From: QQUD01 sp039029915
GTDB taxonomy: Bacteria > Chloroflexota > Anaerolineae > Promineifilales > Promineifilaceae
Assembly (NCBI GenBank): GCA_039029915.1
Contig: JBCCFD010000052.1
Span: 1 to 26,312, forward strand
Direction: 5' to 3'
Length of the DNA stretch: 26,312 bases
The notes beneath the pieces were generated by a model. The model was not told the origin of the DNA. It saw only the letters and a program-made list of their open reading frames with translations, and made no database searches. Positions 21,617 through 26,312 of the stretch are shown in pieces. Each line of letters starts with the position of its first letter. The first letter of the stretch is position 1. The translations under genes were made by a program, and so were the position numbers.

Positions 21617-22165
21617 TCATTTTTTACGAACTACTGTTCGCGCAATTAAATCATGCACGCTTTGGTATAGAGGCGTTTGTATCAAAACTAGGACATATAA
21701 AATCAAAATCAGATATCCAACAACAAACCCTATTCGAAAGCCAGCGGATGGATCGTTTACTAGCGGAGTCGGGAACATGAATGTAAGATGGAAAATTTCC
21801 CATGACAACAGTTTGATCACTGTCCGAGAAATGATTTGACCAAGATTAGCCGGTTCTCCATTTTGAGACTCAACAACCAAGCCCATAATCCGCTTACCAA
21901 TTGTGGCGTGATGAACCGAACGCTCTTGTAGAATAAAGTAGAGCCAAATTGGTATCGATACCGTTAAAAACACCCAACCATAAATCAATATCCCGCTATT
22001 GCTTAAAGCGAGTTGATTAAACGGAAATCCATCAGTTAAAATAAACAGTCCCCACTGCACGGATTGCACGGCAATCATTAACAAGGTCATATCGATAAAG
22101 TAGGCAACAAACCGGTGAACTACAATTTTTCTATTTACACGATCACGAATAAGAATTGTCATCAT
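21617..22165 (-). CDS. RDD-family membrane protein
   Basis: 182 residues with four hydrophobic helices (about 20-40, 50-75, 108-125 and 138-162). The family signature is present: R18 and D25 in RFVAYFIDMTLLMI, and HHATIGKRIMGLVVESQNGEPANLGQIISRTVIK with the conserved arginines. RDD proteins are small integral membrane proteins, some linked to Na+/H+ antiport, mostly without known function. The gene overlaps the upstream regulator by 4 bp (ATGA on the minus strand), and AGGAGA precedes the ATG; a second ATG follows at once (22162). It is the last gene of a three-gene operon that ends in a strong terminator. It has no palindrome copy. Confidence 0.88.
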   Translation of the reverse strand: MMTILIRDRVNRKIVVHRFVAYFIDMTLLMIAVQSVQWGLFILTDGFPFNQLALSNSGILIYGWVFLTVSIPIWLYFILQERSVHHATIGKRIMGLVVESQNGEPANLGQIISRTVIKLLSWEIFHLTFMFPTPLVNDPSAGFRIGFVVGYLILILYVLVLIQTPLYQSVHDLIARTVVRKK

Positions 22166-22479
22166 TTATCTCCTGTTTGTGGTTTGCCGGCCTGTGCCAA
22201 GATGGATTCAAGCATCGCAACATGGTCTTGGAACTTTTGCCGACCTAAAGGGGTAGCCTGAATAAACGTTTGCGGTTTTCGAGCTATAAATGTTTTGTTG
22301 AGCTGTACGTAGTTGGCATCTTCAAGCTTGCGAAGATGCGTGCCGAGGTTCCCATCTGAAAGATTCAATGTGTCACGCAAGGCTGTAAATCCAAGCTGGG
22401 CTTCCTCATCTTGGGCCACCAGAATGGCCATAATTTGCAAGCGAACGGGCTGGTGAATCAGTTTATCTAGCTGTGACAT
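22162..22479 (-). CDS. Winged-helix transcriptional regulator (HTH_34/ArsR-like)
   Basis: 105 residues. LDKLIHQPVRLQIMAIL is the start typical of small winged-helix repressors of the PF13601 (HTH_34) type. LGFTALRDTLNLSDGNLGTHLRKLEDANYVQLNKTF contains the helix-turn-helix (recognition helix around SDGNLGTHLRKLE), and ARKPQTFIQATPLGRQKFQDHVAML is the wing and dimerisation helix. There is no metal-binding cysteine set. It lies between two membrane-protein genes, 4 bp after the first and overlapping the second by 4 bp. A double palindrome at 23057-23083 upstream of the operon is a likely autoregulatory operator. The signal sensed is unknown. Confidence 0.9.
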   Translation of the reverse strand: MSQLDKLIHQPVRLQIMAILVAQDEEAQLGFTALRDTLNLSDGNLGTHLRKLEDANYVQLNKTFIARKPQTFIQATPLGRQKFQDHVAMLESILAQAGKPQTGDK

Positions 22480-22483
22480 GAGC

Positions 22484-23038
22484 TTACCCTCGCACCCGCA
22501 TAGCGAGGCCTGCTAGCAACATGCCGCCGCCCCCAATCAAGCCAATGAGCAAACCAAATAGTGGTAGCAAGAGGCTGTAAATCAAAACAACCGCAACTGT
22601 GCTAATGATACCTATCCATAGAAGAACAGATTGTCTCAGCAGGATTCCGGTTACTACCGTGGCAAAGGTGATGAGGGTAATGGCAAAAACGGCCGTTTCT
22701 TCCCACATACCCGGTTCAGCGAGATACACCCACAGCAAGCCAAACCCGAGCACGGCAGGATAAAACCAGCCTAGCACGGGTCCAGATTGACGATACTGCA
22801 CTTTTTGACCTAGCCGAACGCCAACAATTGCTGATAGGCCACCACCTAAACCACAAAGAGCAAACCACATCCAGCCTAACGAGAATGGTGTGCCTATATG
22901 GCTTATCATAAAGCCAACCAGCCAAACAAAACCCCAAATAATAAAAAACCAGCCTACGTCGCGACGACCCATTAACTGAACGGCCTGTTGGCTTTCCTCA
23001 ATCTGTTTTAATGCGGCTTGCGCCTCTTTTGAATCCAT
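22484..23038 (-). CDS. Six-helix membrane protein of unknown function, regulator-associated
   Basis: 184 residues. The N-terminus is short and charged (MDSKEAQAALKQIEESQQAVQLMGRRDVGW), with a probable helix of coiled-coil character, followed by about six hydrophobic segments: WFFIIWGFVWLVGFMI, MWFALCGLGGGLSAIVGV, GWFYPAVLGFGLLWVY, AVFAITLITFATVVTGIL, SVLLWIGIISTVAVVLIYSLL and PLFGLLIGLIGGGGMLLAGLA. It has no recognised catalytic motif. GAGG precedes the ATG. Being first in an operon with a winged-helix regulator and an RDD protein, it may be the regulator's main target or a membrane partner that controls it. One palindrome copy is read as ETAV. Confidence 0.75.
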   Translation of the reverse strand: MDSKEAQAALKQIEESQQAVQLMGRRDVGWFFIIWGFVWLVGFMISHIGTPFSLGWMWFALCGLGGGLSAIVGVRLGQKVQYRQSGPVLGWFYPAVLGFGLLWVYLAEPGMWEETAVFAITLITFATVVTGILLRQSVLLWIGIISTVAVVLIYSLLLPLFGLLIGLIGGGGMLLAGLAMRVRG

Positions 23039-23056
23039 TTCAGCCTCACAATCAAC

Positions 23057-23083
23057 AAAGTACTTTGTAATACAAAGTACTTT
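23057..23083. promoter_or_regulatory. Double palindromic operator upstream of the membrane protein/regulator operon
   Basis: AAAGTACTTTGTA (23057-23069) and TACAAAGTACTTT (23071-23083) are exact reverse complements around a single A. Each half also contains the 10-bp palindrome AAAGTACTTT, so the site is two palindromes in tandem with an 18-bp offset. It lies 19 bp before the minus-strand start codon at 23038. It is the best candidate binding site for the winged-helix protein encoded downstream. Confidence 0.8.
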
Positions 23084-23157
23084 AAAAAATTACAGTCTAA
23101 AAGTCAATAATGAATTTAGAAAGTTATGTTCCTGCGCACCAGCAAATTTGCACGCCG

Positions 23158-23213
23158 CTTTCATCCTTCACCCTACATACTTTGCTCTTTTCCCCTTGTC
23201 TCTTCATCCCTTT
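23158..23213. repeat. Degenerate pyrimidine-rich TTCATCCTTCACCC repeat
   Basis: Imperfect TTCATCC/CTTCACCC/CCTTGTCTC units precede the glycosylase gene. A longer reading of that gene from 23110 would translate this stretch, which argues against the longer form. Confidence 0.5.
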
Positions 23214-23223
23214 GTGTTACAAA
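23196..23223 (+). promoter_or_regulatory. Promoter abutting the glycosylase start codon
   Basis: TTGTCT (23196-23201), a 16-bp spacer and TACAAA (23218-23223); TGTTAC at 23215-23220 is an alternative. The ATG at 23230 is only 6 nt further, with no ribosome site, so a leaderless mRNA is suggested, as for tgt. The -10 is weaker than at tgt. Confidence 0.4.
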
Positions 23224-23229
23224 AAGCAA

Positions 23230-23844
23230 ATGAACGCTTTAACGGGAACCACCTACAAACAAGCCCTAGAAACCCTTGCTGAGCAAGACCCCGATCTCGC
23301 CCAAATCTATTGGACCCTTGGCGCACCGCCGATGTGGGAACGAGAACCAGGCTTCCCCACGCTCATTCACATCATATTGGAGCAGCAAGTATCCCTTGCC
23401 TCAGCTAAGGCAGCATTTGATAAGCTGCTTGCCATCGCTAACCCGCTTACGCCAGACGCCTTTCTTGCCCTAGATGATTTAACGCTTCGAGAGGCAGGTT
23501 TTAGTCGGCAAAAGACAAAATACGGCCGTTTTCTAGCCGAAGCCATTCAAAATGGACACCTTAATCTAAACAGCTTCCCCAATCTCCCTGACGAAGAAGT
23601 AAGAAACCAGCTTACCGCCATAAAGGGCATTGGCCCTTGGACAGCCGATGTGTATCTACTTATGGTATTGAAACGTCCCGACATCTGGCCCGTGGGGGAT
23701 TTAGCACTCCAGGTGGCGGCACAGCAAATTAAAGGACTTGACTATCGTCCAAAAGCAAATGAATTGGAGCAAATCGGGGAAGCGTGGCGACCTTGGCGAG
23801 CTGTAGCGGCACGACTGTTATGGCATTTCTATTTGAATAGATAG
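23230..23844 (+). CDS. HhH-GPD DNA glycosylase (AlkA-like, 3-methyladenine type)
   Basis: 204 residues from ATG 23230. The frame opens earlier (ATG 23110), but the first 40 codons come from pyrimidine-rich repeat DNA and do not look like protein. PTLIHIILEQQVSLASAKAAFDKL is the usual first conserved block, and LREAGFSRQKTKYGRFLAEAI the second. The helix-hairpin-helix is KGIGPWTAD (132-140), and VGDLALQVA supplies the catalytic D157. This is the AlkA-type base-excision enzyme that removes alkylated purines; OggI-like activity is less likely because the HhH lysine position holds tryptophan (PWTA). The gene is divergent from the regulator operon. No ribosome site is seen, in keeping with a leaderless start. 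One palindrome copy is read as YGR. Confidence 0.9.
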   Translation: MNALTGTTYKQALETLAEQDPDLAQIYWTLGAPPMWEREPGFPTLIHIILEQQVSLASAKAAFDKLLAIANPLTPDAFLALDDLTLREAGFSRQKTKYGRFLAEAIQNGHLNLNSFPNLPDEEVRNQLTAIKGIGPWTADVYLLMVLKRPDIWPVGDLALQVAAQQIKGLDYRPKANELEQIGEAWRPWRAVAARLLWHFYLNR

Positions 23845-23870
23845 CAAGTGGCAGGCAACAAGGGGCGTGG

Positions 23871-23876
23871 TATGAT
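23871..23876 (+). promoter_or_regulatory. Extended -10 (TGGTATGAT) eight bases before the GT39 start codon
   Basis: TG-G-TATGAT with the hexamer at 23871-23876. The ATG follows at 23885, the same 8-nt distance as at tgt, again without a ribosome site. The -35 is poor (GTGGCA near 23849-23854), which an extended -10 can tolerate. A leaderless start is likely. Confidence 0.55.
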
Positions 23877-23884
23877 TTGGGCTT

Positions 23885-25369
23885 ATGGAGAGACGAGTTG
23901 ATCGGTTAAGCGGTCGGGAGCATCAGATTGTACTGGGGGTAACGGTCGTTGCGCTGCTTTTGCGTTTATATAAACTGGGCGACCACAGCTTCTGGTTTGA
24001 TGAAGGGCGGGAGATCTTACGAATTCAAACGCCGTGGCCCGAGCTCCTTTTCATTAGCGATGGGGCCGATCCCCCTCTCTTTCGATTGATTCACCATCCC
24101 ATATCTTTACTGACATCAAGTGAAATTTGGCTGCGAATGCCGGCCGTGCTTTTTAGCGTAACGGCCGTTTATTTAGCTTTTGTGTGGCTAAACCAGCTCA
24201 AACGGCCGCGGCTTGGTTTGATGACGGCCGTATTGCTCGCCATTGCCCCCGTGCAAATCTACTATGCCCAAGAGGTCAGTCAGTACAGCATGACGGTAGC
24301 CCTGACGCTCCTGCTGCTGATTACGTTCGAACGAGCTGGCAAACACGGCCGTTTACGTGATTGGATTCTTCTAACCGTTACCTGCATCATCTCGATTTAC
24401 AGCTACTATGGCTTGGCTTGGCTCTTCCCCGTCTTCGATTTAGATTTGGCTTGGCGTACTTGGAAAAAGCGAAGCAGACAACAAGCTATTGGGTTTTTGG
24501 CGTTTCACCTTTGGCTCGGTGCCAGTATTTTTGTGCTTTACAACTTTTACCTCGCCGAACAGTTTGCGCGCGTCACCCGTAATGAGAAAGTCAGCGCCGT
24601 TTTTGTTAACCCAGGCCTCATGGCATCCTTACGTCGATTGGACACGCAGCTTTTTTCAGAGTTTGCCACATTTCTGACTACCCCATTTAGTCTCGGTGCA
24701 CCAGACATCGTAACTTGGTTTTTTATTGCGTTATTCTTTTTTGGACTACTAGCGCTTTCGAGACATCAGAATCAAGCTCACCTTTCAATTCTGCTGGTCT
24801 CCCTATTTTTAGCAATCTATGTGGCCTACGGGTACGGCTTTTATCCGTTCGGGCACCGGTATGGGTTATTGCTTTCGCCGCTGATATTTACGGCCGTTAG
24901 TGCCGGGATTTTATGGTTATGGACGTGGCGTCCTGCTGGCATGATATCCTTTGCCCTAGTGATTTTCATTTTTATCGCCTTTTTACCTAACTTGCCCTTC
25001 TCACCAAACCCTTGGCTTAGGTTACCTCGTGAAAATATTCGTCCGGCAGTCCAGCATATGAATGAGCGCTTGGCGCCTTCTGACCATATTTTTGTCTATT
25101 ATGGGGCTGTGCCCGCTTATGGTGTCTACCAACCCACGCCACCTGTTCCCACAACAATTGGCAGTTGGTTCCGCAGTGAACCTTTGCCAGACAAACTCGC
25201 TGAAATAGAAACGGCCGTAGGCACGGCCCCCCGCTTTTGGCTCATCATGTCCCATCTCGATCAAAACGAAAGAGATGAGCTTATCGATGGTCTCATCGAT
25301 TCTAACTTTGACCTTTCCGATCGTTTTATCGAAACAAATGCTGAAGTGATGCTGTTTACAGCAAGGTAA
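23885..25369 (+). CDS. GT39/ArnT-like integral-membrane glycosyltransferase
   Basis: 494 residues, about ten to twelve membrane helices. After the first helix (VLGVTVVALLLRLYKLG), the first periplasmic loop reads GDHSFWFDEGREIL with the acidic pair D39-E40 typical of GT-C enzymes (PMT/ArnT/GT39 group). A second loop near PVQIYYAQEVSQYSM also fits the family. The C-terminal ~120 residues form an outer soluble domain (PRENIRPAVQHMNERLAPSDHIFVYYG to the end). Such enzymes use polyprenyl-phosphate sugars to glycosylate lipids or proteins outside the cytoplasm. A link to uppP lipid-carrier recycling is only functional, not positional. The cupin gene follows 5 bp later. Five palindrome copies occur, four as TAV and one as HGR. 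Confidence 0.88.
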   Translation: MERRVDRLSGREHQIVLGVTVVALLLRLYKLGDHSFWFDEGREILRIQTPWPELLFISDGADPPLFRLIHHPISLLTSSEIWLRMPAVLFSVTAVYLAFVWLNQLKRPRLGLMTAVLLAIAPVQIYYAQEVSQYSMTVALTLLLLITFERAGKHGRLRDWILLTVTCIISIYSYYGLAWLFPVFDLDLAWRTWKKRSRQQAIGFLAFHLWLGASIFVLYNFYLAEQFARVTRNEKVSAVFVNPGLMASLRRLDTQLFSEFATFLTTPFSLGAPDIVTWFFIALFFFGLLALSRHQNQAHLSILLVSLFLAIYVAYGYGFYPFGHRYGLLLSPLIFTAVSAGILWLWTWRPAGMISFALVIFIFIAFLPNLPFSPNPWLRLPRENIRPAVQHMNERLAPSDHIFVYYGAVPAYGVYQPTPPVPTTIGSWFRSEPLPDKLAEIETAVGTAPRFWLIMSHLDQNERDELIDGLIDSNFDLSDRFIETNAEVMLFTAR

Positions 25370-25374
25370 ACTCT

Positions 25375-25698
25375 ATGATTCACCAATCTATCGATTTAGC
25401 TCAACCCAAAGGCTGGTTTGTTGGCCCGTGGAATTCTAATGTGCTCGTACCGATTGGATATGCCAACGAAGGCATTGATTTGCTGCACTATCACGAAAAA
25501 ATGTATGAGGTTTATTTGGTGGCACAAGGTACGAGCACAATCGTGGTGGATGACCAACCTATCAACCTCAAAGCTGGGGACATGATCGTCCTAGAGCTAA
25601 ATGAAGTACACACCTTCACAAAAAGCTCTAACGATTATTTGCACTTCGTCATTCACACCCCGTTTGTGAAGGGGGATAAGGTTGTTGTAAAAAAATGA
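25375..25698 (+). CDS. Single-domain cupin protein
   Basis: 107 residues. Cupin motif 1 shows H38-x-H40 and E45 (LLHYHEKMYEVYLVAQG), and motif 2 shows AGDMIVLELNEVHTF with H79, so three histidines and a glutamate could bind a metal. It starts 5 bp after the GT39-like stop with AAGGT upstream, so it is probably translated from the same mRNA. Small cupins of this kind act as sugar isomerases, dioxygenases or sensors. I cannot choose among these, although the glycosyltransferase neighbour fits a sugar-related job. The end is basic (KGDKVVVKK). Confidence 0.88.
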   Translation: MIHQSIDLAQPKGWFVGPWNSNVLVPIGYANEGIDLLHYHEKMYEVYLVAQGTSTIVVDDQPINLKAGDMIVLELNEVHTFTKSSNDYLHFVIHTPFVKGDKVVVKK

Positions 25699-25716
25699 TG
25701 ATTTTTATTCAATTTA

Positions 25717-25760
25717 TTACTCTTTTCTCTCTACTCTCTACTCTTGTCTCCCATCTTCTC
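25717..25760. repeat. Degenerate TCTCTACTCTCTACTC repeat overlapping a gene end
   Basis: Imperfect pyrimidine units (TTACTCTTTTCTCTC, TACTCTCTACTCTTG, TCTCCCATCTTCTCCCCC) run into the 3' end of the minus-strand oxidoreductase gene and encode its last residues (MGEKMGDKSRE and the stop). It is the same style as other intergenic stretches in the window. Confidence 0.5.
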
Positions 25761-26312
25761 CCCCATCACCTGTTCCACCACCTGCACAAGCACCTCAAGC
25801 GGCTGAGCACCCGAGACTAGATATTTATTTTCAAACACCAAGGCAGGCACGCCGGATAAACCAAACTGGAACGCCTGACTGATGTCGGCCGAAACCTGTT
25901 CTTGGAACTCATTGCTCTCTAGCGCACCCATAAATGGCTCTACTTCTAAGCCAGCATTTTGAGCAACCTCTTGCAAAACGGCCGTTTCCTCAATGTTTTT
26001 GGCTTCTTGCCAGTACGCTTGGTAGATAGCATCGTGATACGCATCCCCACGCCCTTGCGCCTCAGCATATTTCGCTCCGACGAGAGCAGGACGGCTATCA
26101 ATCCCAAACGGGCCAGAGTTAATCTCTAAACCATACTGCTCTTTTGCCATTTGCTGAAAGCGAGGACGCGCCGCCAGAATGCGCTCCTTATATTCAGGAG
26201 GCAACACGGTGCCAGCGGGACGCAGTTCATAAGAGCGCCACTGAATCTCTACCGGATATTTTTCCTTGAGCTTTTCCAAACTGGAAGAGACGAGATAGCA
26301 GTATGGTCAAAC
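25731..26312 (-). CDS. DsbA/FrnE-family thioredoxin-fold oxidoreductase with in-frame TGA at the active site (candidate selenoprotein, partial)
   Basis: The plainly open part (25731-26279, 182 residues) has the DSBA-domain layout of FrnE/2-HCT isomerase-like proteins: EKYPVEIQWRSYELRP after the first helix, a helical insertion (GIDSRPALVGAKYAEAQG, DAYHDAIYQAYWQEAKNI), and the cis-proline loop SGVPALVFENKYLVSGAQP. The active-site CxxC should sit just before the first helix. Continuing upstream in frame gives V-(TGA)-P-Y-C-Y-L-V-S-S-S-L-E-K-L. TGA (26307-26309) replaces the first Cys codon of V-C-P-Y-C. This fits selenocysteine (UPYC). The listed TTG 26279 start would remove the catalytic site. 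The gene runs off the right edge, so the N-terminus and initiation are unseen. A sequencing or inactivating C-to-A change is the alternative. Confidence 0.8.
26271..26289 (-). promoter_or_regulatory. Candidate bacterial SECIS hairpin downstream of the in-frame TGA
   Basis: On the minus strand, UUCCA pairs with UGGAA over a GUU loop (26274-26286), and the stem extends past one C-A mismatch by two more pairs (26271-26289). The loop begins with G, 25 nt after the UGA. Bacterial SECIS elements sit inside the frame shortly after the UGA, with a G early in the apical loop, so position and loop fit. The stem is short and may occur by chance. Confidence 0.4.

Noticed and set aside
23110..23229. N-terminal 40-codon extension of the DNA glycosylase
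   Set aside because: It is translated from pyrimidine-rich repeat DNA (TTCATCCTTCACCC), has no family similarity, and would include the likely promoter. ATG 23230 matches the expected AlkA-like start.
127..25986. Reading the ACGGCCGT copies as transcription-factor operators or as a CRISPR/REP array
   Set aside because: They are mostly inside genes, in all reading frames, with irregular spacing and no conserved flanks beyond a mild A/T preference, so a genome-wide iterated palindrome fits better.

Overview
The window is about 26.3 kb of bacterial chromosome of medium GC, read by eye as near 49%. It is densely coding, uses the standard code (TGA ends several genes) and has no tRNA, rRNA, CRISPR array or insertion sequence that I can recognise. 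The mix of genes (GT39-like membrane glycosyltransferase, DUF418 protein, short HTSNWD-type acyltransferases, an HtrA-type protease with a carboxypeptidase-regulatory-like tail) and the short degenerate intergenic repeats suggest a member of the Chloroflexota, perhaps of the Anaerolineae. That is inference from gene style, not a search result.

Layout. At 1-1254 is the tail of a class V aminotransferase overlapped by a serine beta-lactamase-like hydrolase. At 1415-2575 (minus) is an acyl-CoA-dehydrogenase-fold flavoprotein. At 2719-3159 is a very AT-rich small membrane protein. From 3252 to 5299 are tgt (queuosine) and uppP (undecaprenyl-PP phosphatase). From 5606 to 7830 are a Gln-rich protein of unknown function and a cytoplasmic trypsin-like protease, closed by a terminator at 7842-7876. 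gltX is at 8025-9491, followed by a long branched inverted-repeat element and by a DUF418 membrane protein (9750-11000) preceded by three 11-bp-phased direct repeats.

The next block is on the minus strand: two PlsC-type acyltransferase paralogues (11149-11784 and 15713-16339) flank a LolD/MacB-like ATPase and a double FtsX permease (12039-15370). polA follows (16427-19216), then a WxL/DUF916 cell-surface pair (19391-21119), then a membrane protein, winged-helix regulator and RDD protein operon (21617-23038) headed by a striking double palindrome. On the plus strand are an AlkA-like glycosylase, a GT39-like enzyme and a cupin (23230-25698). At the right edge (minus) is a DsbA/FrnE-family oxidoreductase.

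Two signals stand out. First, the octamer ACGGCCGT occurs 43 times by my hand count (19 of them in the full palindrome AACGGCCGTT), spread over both coding and intergenic DNA; this looks like a highly iterated palindrome comparable to cyanobacterial HIP1. Second, the DsbA/FrnE-like gene has an in-frame TGA exactly where the first cysteine of its CPYC active site should be, with a small hairpin 25 nt downstream. This is what a selenoprotein with a UPYC active site would look like. Other points are apparently leaderless promoters fused to start codons, a calcium-loop insertion in the protease, and a WxL-type surface pair outside its usual hosts.
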